A DNA stretch of 64,000 bases from Hsuehochloa calcarea. Taxonomy: Eukaryota > Streptophyta > Magnoliopsida > Poales > Poaceae. Shown here piece after piece: positions 1-12,684 of the stretch (position 1 is the stretch's first letter; every line of letters begins with the position of its first letter). The position numbers and the translations under genes were made by a program. Below the pieces are notes generated by a model. It had not been told where the DNA came from. It did no database searches and was given only the letters and a program-made list of their open reading frames with translations. The stretch covers positions 32,789,232-32,853,231 of the forward strand of contig CM070599.1 in assembly GCA_036346395.1 (NCBI GenBank), in the 5' to 3' direction.

Positions 1-297
1 CGATGAGAGTCGATTATGTTGATAACGTGTTAAGGAATTGTTGCTGACGAGTCCAGTCTGAACGATAACCTCGTAGATAAATATAGAATCACATCAAACA
101 ATGCAGAAACACAAGAATATAATAGTAGATTGAACACAGAGATATATGGAGTTTATTGCTTCTTTTATTGCTATTTATACGATCAATTTTTATAATGATT
201 AATATCTCTATTTATAATCCACGTACTCTACTAGAATTTAAAATAAAACACACAAACATAAGCCTGACTGGTAGACCAAATCTTTAGTTTTCCAACA
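1..297 (-). mobile_element. copia-like LTR remnant with primer-binding site edge
   Basis: On the minus strand the sequence runs from an LTR into a primer-binding-site-like stretch (complement of TTGATAACG at about 19-27). The LTR edge reads TGTTAA at 29 on the plus strand. The same junction (GATAACGTGTTAA) recurs at 23006-23018 in a clearer LTR. The right edge is uncertain; a CCAACA at about 292-297 could be the other terminus. The internal part would lie left of the window. Confidence 0.4.
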
Positions 298-1420
298 CCA
301 CTGAGGATTAAGATGGGCTGTCGGAGAGCGTACGTAGCATGGACACGCCATCTCGTGTGCGTGCCTGTCTTTGCAGACCCCTCCGCCATCAGTCACTGAT
401 TCGAGTGACCGAGCTGAACACGTGACCACAGCGTCCTTTGCGAGTACAATCGTACCGTTTCTACAGGGCAGAAGTAACGCCTTCTGAAAGTATATTATAA
501 GTACGATTAGATCGTGATCCTGAAAACCTATGCAGAGAAACCAGACTCATAGTAAACGTTTGGCATTGTACCAGCAGCGTCCAGCTGGAGAAAACCATGC
601 CTATGTGTCATTCCGATGGTTCCTAACCGCTATACTTCCTAGTGCGCTGTCGTTGGCACGGCCCATTTATTAGGCCATGGCTAACACACGTTCCATGTTC
701 CAGGCATAATTATTAAAACCAGATCAATCGGCGGTTCGACCAAAAAAATAAATGAACTAAAGCCTGATCCGGTCCGGTGATCAGAGGCTCCCTCCCCACA
801 CGCGCGCAGAGACCGTTGGTGTTGTTTAGGAAGGGAACTGGACTTAAATATTTGTTTATATTATGCAATTTACATGTAATCTCCACCAAATATTTTTAAA
901 ATATTAAAATATTAATTTTTAACCACGGTTGGACCGTTCGCACCGCTGGTTGAACCGCCAAACCAATTGAGCGGTACCTAATTTGACCGGTTCACTCGTT
1001 TAATAACTATGGTTCCAGTCTTCCAGATAAGTCGTTCCATCAAGTAACACAAAGACAGGTTATGGTCTGGTCACCGATGCCTCCCTCTTTCATGAAAATC
1101 GGGTTAAGGGTTTAGGTGGAAAAAAAATATGCATCCGGGTTGGTTAGCACCGGAGGGTATTCATGTTCATTACTAGCCCAACCACCACTGTTGCGGTCGG
1201 AACGACAACATGGGGTGTCTAAGAGAGTAGTACAATTGTACAAAGCAATATGATGAGTCTGTAGGTCACCTTTATATGTTCGAAGTACGAGAAAAAAAAC
1301 AAATTTTAGAAACAGGATCGGCGAAAAATACTTACAATCTTTTATGTTGGTACGCTGTGGCCTAGTCACATCACTCGCATGACATTCAAGCAGCTCGCCA
1401 GAACATAAATATGGCAAATC
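298..1420. other. Intergenic; possible MITE-like block
   Basis: No gene is seen. Around 705-1020 the two ends show loosely inverted similarity (ATTATTAAAACCAG near 708 against the complement of the stretch around 1003-1018, with GGCGGTTCGACC against an inverted GGTTGAACCGCC). This suggests a degraded miniature inverted-repeat element. Boundaries and family are not resolved. Confidence 0.25.
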
Positions 1421-1440
1421 AATGGTTAGTCCTTGCAGCA

Positions 1441-1446
1441 TTTATT
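1441..1446 (-). promoter_or_regulatory. Candidate polyadenylation signal of the lipase gene
   Basis: TTTATT on the plus strand is AATAAA on the minus strand, about 530 nt after the lipase stop codon. The interval 1447-1972 has no better gene call and fits a 3' UTR. This is the nearest canonical signal I noticed; weaker plant-type signals could be used instead. Confidence 0.35.
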
Positions 1447-1972
1447 CAGAAGTAGTAACTGTAATCCGCATAATATACCACTGAACAAGAAAATGCTGGA
1501 GAACAGAACAATTTAAGAAACGCCTTTCATTAATCTGTGTTAAGTAATCATATTGCGATCGTCACTGTCTGTCGGTCATTTAAAAAAAATGGATATGAAC
1601 AAGCAGGCACGGCTGCAGAATAATGAATGTGAAACCGGTACTGGCATGGGTATGGCTGCATCAATGATCAATGTACCCGCGGACGACACTGCCAGGTTAA
1701 GTAGATACATAGAAAGTAGAAGATACTGTTGATTTGCTGTATATGAAGTCATCAGATTTCTTTTGAGCCTAGGCAATCTGGCACTATCAATAAGATCAGC
1801 AGAATGTAGAGCCATCGTCACAGAGATCTCATGTATACAGACATAGCTGCACGTTATGGAAAGCATGGGGCGATTTGCTCCTTTAGAGTCTCGAATCATG
1901 CTGCTATAAGTGGTATTTACACACTGTCTCCACTTGCTCTCAGCTGTACGTGGGCGGACAATTTTGTCCTGG

Positions 1973-4900
1973 TCAAACCAAATGTTCTACGGGTGAATCA
2001 GAATTAGTGCAACTCTTCGCCGTTTGGGCTTCCAGAATCTTCTGCGTAGCGTAGTGACACCTAAAATTTCAAAAGCATAAGCTGTTAGCACAACTGTAGG
2101 CGAAGAAATCAGTTCAAATGCATGGCAACTGAGTTTGCAACCTTTACATGCAGCTAAGGGCAAGTGATACAAGCCTACAAGCAAAACTATACATTTCAAT
2201 TTTCAACAGTTGTTAATGTTATTGCTTCTAGTCCTAACACACGCCAATGGTAGCCTTTTCAGAAAGTTCTCAAACCAACGTGACTCTAAAAAAGCAATCC
2301 ACTGAGATAGACTCTAAATTCCGCCTGTCTCTGGTATTCAGAGACATACATGCATATTTGGCATGAAAGTCAAACATGCATATTTGACATGAGAGTAATG
2401 GGACTTGACTATTGGTTCTACCAAACAGGTCACTACAAAAGGGAATGCTATATACTTCCCCAAAAAATGTAGTATCATTCCTAGTAACATAGTCATGGAT
2501 AACTGTACCAGTTACAAAACATTTGCTACTGTATCAGTTATGAGGTTAATGACTTACTAAAATGCACTGCACTATGCGTATTAGTTATAGTTAGTTAAAA
2601 ATCATTTGAATTTTACCTCCATGGCAAGTGATCTGTAAACATGGAAGGAGTAACGGCAATATCCCTGAAGTTCTCTCTTTTCGCCAAAATAGCTTTATAT
2701 GGTGGTTCAGTTTCCTGCAGGTTCCAGCATTTCCAAAGAGGAAAGAGGCTCTTGTTTTGCCGCACCACATGAATAATTAGGCCTGCAAGAAACATCTCCG
2801 GAGGCTCCACTGGTATTTCCCTATAAGATGTTTGATGCTCTTCCAAACCAGAATCAGGCCCATCAAGTGGAATTATCTGCACATCCTGATCAATGTGTAG
2901 GCCTTGATAGCTCCTGTGCTCATCTATGGATGGATTGGGTCCATTATACCCCACGAAGCCACTATGCAAATCTTGGAGGTTTGTCTCAGTATCACATAAT
3001 GAATCCTGGTGTGGAAACCGTCTTTCACTAGGTATTGCCCTCCCTGTAACAGGAAAACGGGAATTCAGAAAGACAGTTGTAGAAAACAGTTGTAGAAAAG
3101 CCAGATGAGCATTACAAAATCTAGAACATTTCTAAGATTGATTCAAGTGGTCAATTTCTCATATGTTCATCCAAAATAAACAAAAGAGAAGGTAAAAGAA
3201 TTTCCTTCAAATGTGTGCTTAGCTGTCTTGCTTCTACGATTACCGATGTAGTTATCAATGATATCACCATCAGGACCATCCTCATGATACTTGTTCACAT
3301 GCAAAATTCTGCGAGCAAGTTTTTGTATCATTGCTGTATCAGCTGGAGAATTATCTGAAAGAGCACTTATTGCGGCAGATCGTAGCCTGAGGATTGAGTT
3401 GATTGAAAGGCGAGAAGAAAATTCGTCGTTGCATACAATGCTGGAAAGGAAGAGGGAACACTGAGTCAAAGAAGTTAATAAACCTTGCTAAGAGGACAGC
3501 ACACCAAGAATTTAAGTTCAATTAATAAAAGTATATTGTAAAAAGTTCTCAGTTTATTCTTACGTGGTAACAAACTGTGAACAGGCTTCAGCTATTACAA
3601 AGTCCACACAAGGAAGTGGTCCGTAAGCATATACATGCACGTCTGGGAATCTGCCGAAAAGCTGCCCAATAACAAGTTAAACTATGAAGAACCGTGGATA
3701 TTGAATACTCCAGATAACACTAATCAGCATCCACAGTAGGAATTAAAACAAGTCAAGAACAAAATCAGAGAACAATACTTAAAAATCATATGACCTAATG
3801 AAACATCTTTATGCATACCAAGCTTGTAGAATGAATAGCTTATCGCATAATACTTAGCAGTTGGCAATGCCAAAACTGTGTTAGTAGTCATCTAAATTGC
3901 ATTAGAATGAGAAGTAACATAGGTGATACAGATCAAGTTAGAAAAGATGGACTGGTCCAGTCAAATATAATTAAAGAAGAATGTGTTCAAAATAAAAGCC
4001 AAGGTTCAACATGCTTTACCATAATTCCTAGTACTGTAGCAACAGCACCTCCTAAAGAATGTCCAACAACACGAATTTTATATCCATGACATTCACTGTC
4101 TTCCCCAACCAGTGTAGAAAGAAATCCAAGTCTTCTGGAGGACGAGTTCTCTGAGTTGGCATTATGGTAAGAGAGAGATAACAGATTAGTTGCTATAAAT
4201 ATCTATCATATATAAATCAATCAGATTAATACATGTATTGCACCAAATCTTCTAATATGAAATAGAAGAAAACAACAAACAGTACTAAATTAGCCCTGAC
4301 AGTTGACGTGCTAACCAGTAACAATTGGATGGCTTAATTTCAAATCAAAAATAGTGGCATACTTTTTGTAGCAGCACTGGGCCCAGCATCTAATACAGCA
4401 AAATATTTTGAAATATGCAGCACATAATGATTTTACAGAAAGCAGCCATAATCACTAGTAAACCATTTCAGATACCACAACTAGAATTGCTGAACTAAAC
4501 CAAATGACAAACATCCAGTGTGAAAAATCAAACCTCCTGCGCATTCGTTGAGTTGCATGAAAAGCTCCCTAGCAGACTCTACAATTCCACCATGTCCATA
4601 ATGTGGAAACGTAGAAATAACTCTCTCCCTCGTAGTTGCAGGTAATTGTTCACTACTGAAGAAAAAAGGAGCATAATGTCAAGATAAAGGCTTACAACAG
4701 GTGGTCACAATGTAAACAAGTTAATTTCAACAATAGAAGTAGAGAGTGATTACGTAAGAACAGAATAGATGGCTCTTAAGAGGGAATTACTTTATAAGTC
4801 CGTCCAAATCTTCCATAGTAAAAGCACATTCTCTGCATAATCCATCGGTTATGAGATCCTCTGGTGTCTCTGTTCCACGAACCGCAATAACAACAGTTTT

Positions 4901-7900
4901 TATGTCGTGGAGGACCACAACAAAGTAAGCAGCTTCACGCTTGCTCTGCACAGATGAATAAAAGAGATCATCAGATTCTCTTACTTAAAGATACCGACCG
5001 GTTATTTTCTCTACCAAGTTTTTAAACTGTGCCACAGTGCCTTGAACTGAGTGCATGTATAATAATTACGACACAATCAGCACAGAAAGGCAAACACAAC
5101 AGATCGTACACAACACTCAGGTTCTCAGCTACTCAAGGTAGTTAGATGACATATATTAGTGCACTCTAAAAGGATGAGTTCCTTTAACCAATCCACCAAA
5201 TAACTTCGCAGAAAAAAAAGTATCATTAGGCTACAAGCAGAATCCAGAAACTGGCTACCAAGGGTCAGCTAAATGAACATAAAATGAAAAGAGGACCAGC
5301 AAAGAAACATAAAATATGTTAAAAATGCCCCTTAAAGTGCTATTCATAAATGGTTGAAAATTTACATTATCCCACTTTGGCCGACATTTATGAATTTCAA
5401 TGTTATTCAAAAACATGTTGTTACCTGACAAACACGACCTCGAAGAAGTGCTTTAGGTGGTATATTAACGAATCTAAGGAAAGCTGCAGCATGGCCTCGC
5501 CACCAGTTATCACCATCAAGTGCAGGGCGCCTGAACGAATATTAATATGTAGCTGTTATGTAAGGAAAAAACAGCATAAGGTGTTCTACTTTTTTCCAAT
5601 GGAATAGTTTTGCTCCAGGGCATAAATAAGGGAAACATCGCAGATCAGCAAATCATGAAGATTCGCAGACAGAATGGATTTAGATTGAAAGCATAAGTGC
5701 GTAACAAGATTCTACTTCAGTCCAAGGAGGATTATGAAGAATAGAACTCAAATTAGCTTAATTCACTAAGCCATTTATTTCCAGAACAAAACTTCCAGCT
5801 GAACTGGCCTAAAAGAATATCACTATCAGAAAACAAGGGAGGTTTGAGAATGAACAGACAACTGAGAAGTAGACTTCGTAGATACCTTCTGCGCGTCCAT
5901 GGAGTTAAAACACCTTGTCTATAAACCCATGCACAGGGAAACAAAATAGGGTTTCTTCCGAAATCCAGAAGTGGTCCCTGCAATAAGACCTTGTCAAATG
6001 CAATCATACAAGGTAGGCATAAAAATTATGTCCCAGTTAGATAGTGGCTAACCGTGTAACATGCCTCAGCAAATGGATGGAAGATAGCAGATTCTTTCAT
6101 AAGCTTATGAGGTGCCTCCACAAGATCAGTATGCAAATCAGGCAAAGTCCCATGCTTCTGCAATAGAGCAAGCCCTATAACACATACCATAAACATAAAG
6201 AGATCCTCATTATGCTGTTAATACACTCATAATAACAAATGATGATTCACCTAAAAAGACAATGAAAATTTCCAAAACATATGATCTTATACACTTATAA
6301 AGGTACAATTTATGAATTTATCCACTTGATATGAAACCAGCCCCCAATCAACCATTCTCATATCATGTTTTTTTTTTATGGCGAAGTGTCTATGTAGCAC
6401 AGAAAACAATACTAGGGGTAAATCCCAGTCTTTTTGGAGTCAACCAACCATGGATAATAGCAAGGAAGCTGCACAATCCAACCTGTGTTAGAAGGCAACT
6501 ACTTGAATTAGAAGGCGAGAAGGGTGACCATGTAACTCCAATCTGAGCAGCATTTTGCTCCTGGTATTCTTTTTGAAATCTTAGCTACAAGCAGGTTTTT
6601 GCATTTTCAATCAAGTAAATTGCACCAAGCCCACCTGTATTTTGTGAAGAACACAACCTACATATATATTTAAATATCTACTATCACGATATATCATATA
6701 TGCATTCTAAATTTGTGCAATCAACTGGCTTGCATCTGAAATACATAGTTACAGACTTATATTTGATTGGATAAGCAAGCTACAGTTACTTATCAGAAAC
6801 ATTTTGTCCCTCCAGTTTTTTATGTCAAAGGATATAAAATAGAAATATTAAGTTATTTCTTGGTTTTATACGGAAGTCATGTTTTTTAGGTAGAAGTGGG
6901 CAAATTGCACAAATTTTAAGGTACAACGAACAGGAGGCAAATATGTTGGAGTTTGGTATGGTACAAGTGAGCCTGGTAGAACTTGATGTTTATTGAAGAT
7001 AAAGTACTAATATAGGCTATAGCTATGCACATCTTTGGGCAGGTACATAACAAAGTTTCAGAATATTCATGTGGGTTGATTCCAAGTATAAATGATTACA
7101 AAATTCAAATAGGCCACTGCACATATTTGATATGAAGCACTGAAACAGAGAGCCAACCTGCTAAGAGTTCCAAATGACCAGTCCCAGAAGCACGATATGC
7201 AACCAAATCACCCAAAAGTCTTGCCACAGAATAGACCTCGTCTTCTTCCAATACGGTTCTAAATCAGTACATAAGACAACTAGTTCAAACAGCTAAATTA
7301 ATATTGAACCTTGACAGCGTAAATAAAGTGACTGGATAGAGACCTACAGATACTTTGCACGTCCTAGGCAGCATAAAGCTTCTCGAATTCCATGATCAAA
7401 CACTTCCCTGTAATGAGCTTTCCATGCCATATCATGTGTTGCATAAAATGATCGCCATCTCAATATATCAGAACCCGTGAAGCATTGGACGATGACCACA
7501 ACCCAGGAAAGGATAAGAAACAGAGTGATTAGTGCTTGCCTTGAGCCTCGATCGGCTTCATCCTGTCCTAGATTACAAGCAAGGAGAACTAATTATTGGA
7601 GGACAAGATAGACATATAGAATTGATAGACCAGGAAAGAGAATCTTGGGCAAGTAGGCTTTGAATAAAATGCGAGTCCCCCTCAAATGTATTATTTATCA
7701 GTATATGCACTAAAGGTAAAAACTGAACAAAATAAGAGTAGTTGTCATGCTCTTGGTACTGTTCAACAATAAATTTTCATCTGGAATTTCCAGAAAAATA
7801 TTCTCAACAAATGTTTTGTATGTACGAAGTTTACTTGGCCGTGAGCTTACAGCAAACAACGGTCTGTAAAGGGTTAGGTCCAAAGAAGTAAGGAATATAC

Positions 7901-9649
7901 AACTGATAGGTGATGGAACCAACTCAAACATACCAAAGAAACAGGAACTGGATCTTCTTTCGTTTGAAAGATCTCTGACAATGACAAACATGAGATAAAT
8001 TGCCCCAACCAACTGCAATGCACCAACTGCCATACCGAATCTAGTCCACCACAACCAGCGTTTATACCTCACCTGTTCAGCACAATGAAAGTAGCAATAT
8101 GTAAACCAGGAGAAACTATAGTCTGCACAGATCTCATTTAAGTGAAACAGCTGCATTTTTAACAAATTTTCATATCCCGTCATTATCCCTGCCTTACTGT
8201 TTTTCAATTAATTTCGTCCTTTTTTGCCACTTCCTATTATCTTGGCAGAATGTAAACATGAATATCAACTACTAAGATTCCTTGATGTGTCTCAACAGGG
8301 AATGCTTGATGTGTTAGCATTGCTTTGGAAGAGTTTGACGGGAAAACATTGTTAACAATGCAACTACGAGTGAATTATGATCCAAAAGATTTAGACAAAT
8401 GACGTTAATTTACAGTACATGCAACAAAATACCACTTTCACTATCAATAATTACAAAGATGACTACTTCCCACCCAATAGAGCAGTAGAGCAGTAGAAGC
8501 AAATTAACACAAATGGTAGCAATCCCATTAGACCTTAGGGGCTTACGGCAATCCCAGTTGCCAATCAAATGTTGTGGTGTCCATCAGCAATGAGCTGACA
8601 CTAAATTTAGCGCTAGACCTGAACATGGATGAACCAAAAATCGGTTTACCCTGATTGACATGGCAAATAAATCTACATACTGTTGTGCACTAGTGTTCAA
8701 CTGCAGAGTTGGGGACTACAATCCTCATTGATACATCATGAAGAATATTTTCCAGATTTCCAATGCTATTAATGTGTGTTGTTTCAGGTAAAACGACCTA
8801 TATCGATGCGATAACTAATTTCCAATTAAAGGATATACAGTTCACAGTAACACTGAGCCACCTCATAGTGCTTAGGCCTTAACCACATCAAACTCCACCT
8901 ATGTGCATCAAATTAAGCTCTTAATTCAACCTATTCACACAACCTCATTAGTGTCTGGTTTTTCATCACTAGAGGAATACCATACTGTAAGCCCAACTAA
9001 AGCCGCAGCATCGTAGCAGCGTTGGCAGCTAATATCTTTCATCAATTACACTACTATTGCAACCAACCACCTCAAAACCCAGCTAATTCGCATCAATGAT
9101 AAAAGCAACTCGACACCAGCACAAATTATCCTGAATCTTAACCACTCTTAGATGCACAAAAATCACACGGGTTTGTGTTGAAACCAATCGAAATCTAAGC
9201 TAGATTTCCTTCGTGACACCTCAGAGTTACGCCAAACAAACCAACCACCGCACGCACCCACCAAAAGTGATCTAACTAACCTAACCAGCAACTAGAGCTC
9301 TCACCCTGATCTCGTGGCGAGCAACGGCGTCAGCGGCGACGGAGGCAGCACCCTCGTCGAGGTGGCGCCTAGCGATGGCGTCCGCCGTGGCGTGCTGCGC
9401 GCGCGCGGCGCCGACCATGGAGAGCACCCGAACCCCGGCCAGCGTGGGCGAGGCGGCAAGCGCGAGCCCCCCGCCGCAGCCCGGCGGGAGCACGGAATCA
9501 ATGAGGTAGAGTCCGAGCAGCAGCACCGCGAGGTTGAGGCCCCCCACGAGGAACGAGACCACCCGCACCATGCCGACCCGGAAGGCGGCCGCCCCTCCGC
9601 CGGCCGCCGCCGCCGCGGCCGTGGCCACGGAGTCGCCGGCGCGGGCCAT
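1973..9649 (-). CDS. Class-3 (diacylglycerol-type) lipase, membrane-anchored, 14 exons
   Basis: Exons (minus strand): 9649-9305, 8072-7934, 7567-7348, 7258-7158, 6174-6053, 5977-5886, 5530-5425, 4945-4791, 4655-4534, 4150-4020, 3661-3564, 3440-3244 (an alternative donor at 3238 also keeps frame), 3043-2617, 2060-1973. The join is 2343 nt, giving 780 residues, and every intron is GT-AG. The N-terminus has hydrophobic segments at about residues 15-35, 125-145 and 175-195 (the last contains ILSWVVVIVQCF), so it should sit in a membrane. The alpha/beta-hydrolase core follows, with IAVRGTETPEDLI, the nucleophile elbow GHSLGG (Ser about 499), PDVHVYAYGPLPCVD (candidate Asp near 518) and SMFTDHLPWRCHYA (candidate His about 748). 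The family hydrolyses acylglycerols, probably diacylglycerol to monoacylglycerol; the substrate here is inferred. An in-frame ATG at 9787 would add 46 Arg/Pro-rich residues. I chose 9649 because the hydrophobic N-terminus begins just after it. The TATA box lies at 10038-10044. Confidence 0.93.
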
Positions 9650-10037
9650 GGCTGGCCTCCGTCGGGCAGGCGACGGCGGCGGCGACGAGGTCGCGCGGCG
9701 GCGGGAAAGGAGGAAGAGGCGGCGGAGGAGCGGGGCAGGAGCGGTGGTGGGCCCGCGGGTGGGGAGGAGGGGCTTTCTAGGCATCATCCGGCCGCGGCGG
9801 CCATGGAAAGCGGGGGGCGCGGGTGGTTGGAGGCTTGGAGGCGGGTACGGAAATAGAAACCGGGAGGACGGGGAGGGGTAGAGGGAGGTGGGTGGGTGGG
9901 TCGGTCGGGATTCGGGAAGGATGGAGGCGGATAGGGAGGAGTCGCGCGGCGTCCACCCGCTGTTTGTTCTGGGGGACGTTTCCGAGGTCGAGCTGATGAT
10001 TGCTGACCGGCAGCTGGTTCAAATCTCTTTTCGCTCA

Positions 10038-10044
10038 TTTTATA
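10038..10044 (-). promoter_or_regulatory. TATA box of the lipase gene
   Basis: The minus strand reads TATAAAA about 390 nt upstream of the chosen start codon, just beyond the GC-rich first exon and 5' leader (9650-10010). Transcription would start near 10010 and the 5' UTR would contain the in-frame ATG at 9787, so the choice of start codon affects the N-terminus. Confidence 0.5.
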
Positions 10045-10139
10045 GCAGTCCTTTGGAATTCGCTTTTGTGGATCTGAATCTGATGCTCTGGGAGTGGGAC
10101 CACCAGACGTTCATTCGAAACAACAATTTCTTTAAAGAA

Positions 10140-11040
10140 TAATGCTATTTTTATGTCCGATACTATGCAAACTAATAGCATCGGACGCTTTCAAAATCTT
10201 TAAATCCACTCATCCAACTGTTTCGTCTCTTTTTCATCAACTCTTTCCATCACTAGCTTCTCTCTCCTCCTTATCTCTTCTCCTCATTTCTTCTCTTTTC
10301 CAGCACACACACGGGGGCTGCGCCGACTGCGTCATGGGTGAAGCTCCCACCGGCCGTCTCCTCCCCTTCGGCCGCCGGCTGCCGCTGTCGCCGCCTCCAG
10401 TTCCCCCGCACCGCACGAACCGGACTCCTTCCTGGCTTGGCTGCCGCTGCGACCGACGTCGGTTCGACCCGCTCCTCCGGCCTTGCGCTGCGCCCGTGAG
10501 TGCCTCCTCCTCGGTCCCCCTCGTGCTTCTCCCCTCATGCACCCGGCCTGGCCCAACGGCGCTACGCCACGGTTCTGATCTTTGTGATGTTTGTGAATGT
10601 TTTGATGTTGCGGCCCATTGAAAATAATAGTGCATCCGTTAAGAATAATGTTGTATACTGTTCTTTGAGATGTTGCATATGTAGAGAAAATATATTGCAT
10701 CTATAGAACAAAGTGTTGCATCTGTAGAACCAAAAGTGTTGCGTACTATTCACGGTGTTGTTACAAATTTTTCAATTCTTTTTTGTTCAAATGCTTTAAT
10801 TTTGATTCTGATGTTCTTTGAGACGATGTTTGGCTCCCCGCGCCCCTGCGCCTCCTCGGCTCAGCTCCTGCAATGCGCCCGGCCGGCTCGACCTCCGACC
10901 GCCTCGGCTCGCCCCTGCATTCCTGCTACTGCGCTCGGCCGTATGACGCTAGCGCAGTCGCACCCATTTCTTTTCTTCTTCTTCTTCTTGTTTTGGTTTT
11001 TATTTTCATTCTGAGCTAGATAGCTAGAGCTTGATATCTC
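10140..11040. other. Transposon-like GC-rich block, no gene recognised
   Basis: It starts with AT-rich sequence carrying a hairpin (10155-10186), passes through a Pro/Arg-rich GC block (10310-10560), then AT-rich repeats (10665-10745), another GC block (10835-10950) and a pyrimidine tract (10965-11010). Open frames on both strands are low-complexity shadows. It may be a non-autonomous DNA transposon inserted upstream of the lipase promoter, but no terminal repeats were identified. Confidence 0.3.
10665..10745. repeat. Short degenerate direct repeats with core TGTTGCATCTGTAGAAC
   Basis: About four imperfect copies of a 17-base core (GTTGCATATGTAGA, ATTGCATCTATAGAAC, GTTGCATCTGTAGAAC, GTTGCGTACT) occur at intervals of roughly 25-30 bases. 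Confidence 0.55.
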
Positions 11041-12393
11041 TGTAGCTCAGCATAACATCGTAGTGGATAATTTCCGCTTGTTCCCCCTATCTGACGACAC
11101 CCAGCCCACTGTACATCCCCTCCCCTGATCACCCCCGATGGCATGTTTTCCTCCAGACCTTCACGCTGCTGCCACCCACAGCTGGAGGTTCCTCTCCTGC
11201 CTCATCGCCCTTCCTAGCTCTTCTTTGCAAATCGATGCCACCAAAACCTAACTCGACTCTCTGGATCAACCATATGGCAAATAGCACACTTTACGCCAGG
11301 CCATCGGCTGCCTATGATACCAAGTCTAGCATGACAAAAAATTATCTCATTCTCAATTTACTACTGATTGCAGAATTTGATACATGAATTAGCATTGGTG
11401 TAATTGTTTGATCTGGGTTGTTTTAAGAGCTATTGAATTTGTGAGTGATATATGATCTTGATTTGTTGCAAAACTTGCCCTCGTTGCGATTTACTTACAC
11501 CGCCTATGCAGGGGCAGAGGCAGCATGGGTCAGCCGGTCCATAGCACCGGCTACCGCCGGCCAGAACCTGGGAACCCCCAAGCACCAGCCAGCCATAGCC
11601 AAGGCTTGGGGACATTAGGGGGGAGAGCAGCATTGTTTGGAGGTTGAAGATGAGCTGCTACACGAACCGTTAGATGTATGTTTGATACATAACCGTTAGA
11701 TGTATGTTTGATATATACTCTTATTTCATGTTAGCTTTACCTTAGTTGGATTGTATTTTCACATTGTTTCTTTTCTATTTACATATGAAATTGGATTGCA
11801 CATGACCGTTAGATATATGATATGTTTGATAGGGCTGCTTGGCAGAATAAATGGAAGGACAATGGCAGAGAAAAAGAGGACTGTTCATATCAAAAGAACG
11901 TAACAATTGCTCCATGTTTCTCATGGTTGGCGTTGGCGTGCGCTACAGCCATTAATTCAAAGGAAAACATGATCGAGTCGTCGCGATCAACGACCTATCT
12001 ATCGCTGCTTCTCGAGCTCTCACCCCCCTATCGAAGAAAATGCGGCTTCTCGAAACGGTAGCTCTCATGGTCTATGTGAACGGTCGCCCCCATATATATA
12101 GTCGTCGCTCTCTCAGCAGCTAGCTTCTAGACGTTCTCGTACTTACCGATCATATTTATATCATGAAATGCTTCGTGTACGACGAAAATGCGTACGACGA
12201 AACGGCCGTCCGGCGCACACCACGTGCATCGTACGCGTTCGTTCGTATGTACAGCATTGCTCATTTATATCAAAGCCTCTCACGCGATGATGCGACTCGC
12301 ACCCGCGGGACTTAAAAGAGTCCAAACAACAGAGGAGGAGGCCAGGAGTCCGGCCAGTGAGAACACTAACGACCAACGACGTCACGTACGTAC
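11041..12393. other. Intergenic / possible intron of the orphan lipase exon
   Basis: No coding region is recognised. A short tandem duplication (ACCGTTAGATGTATGTTTGA, at about 11667-11710, with a third related copy near 11804) is present. I searched the minus strand for a counterpart of lipase exon 2 (the RYKRWLWWTRF motif) and found none before the real one at 8072. Confidence 0.5.
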
Positions 12394-12684
12394 CCTTGTC
12401 TCCCGCTTGGCGAAGTCCTGCGTCGGGCTCCCGTCGCCGCTGCCGGCGTCGGAGGCGACCGCGGTTGCGGTCACCTCTTGCGCGAGCGCCATGCCGACCA
12501 TGACCGCGATCCTCGCCGCCGCCAGCGCGGTCACCGCCCCAACCGCCGCCTCCTCCCTCCGCCCGCAGCGCTCCGCCACCCCTGCGACCTCGGCTGCGGC
12601 CCCAACCGCCGCGGTCGCGACGTTCACGGCGGCGAGGGCCACGGACATGCGCCGCAGGCTGCGCAACAGGAAAAGCGGCCGCAT
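12394..12684 (-). pseudogene. Orphan paralogue of the lipase first exon
   Basis: A 97-codon open exon begins with ATG at 12684 (MRPLFLLRSLRRMSVALAAV) and ends at AGG followed by a GTACGT donor at 12393. Its layout mirrors exon 1 of the lipase gene: a hydrophobic helix with a (V/L)N(V/L)A core, a CG..A region, then R(I/V)..MVG.A.AQ..T..(A/I)A and an Arg-final phase-0 exon end (RETR against HEIR). No further lipase exons follow before the complete gene 2.7 kb downstream on the same strand. It is either a broken tandem duplicate or an alternative first exon that could splice in frame to 8072. The pseudogene label is provisional. Confidence 0.6.

Noticed and set aside
9314..9881. Two long plus-strand open frames opposite lipase exon 1
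   Set aside because: They are antisense shadows of the GC-rich coding exon; the protein text is low-complexity Arg/Gly.
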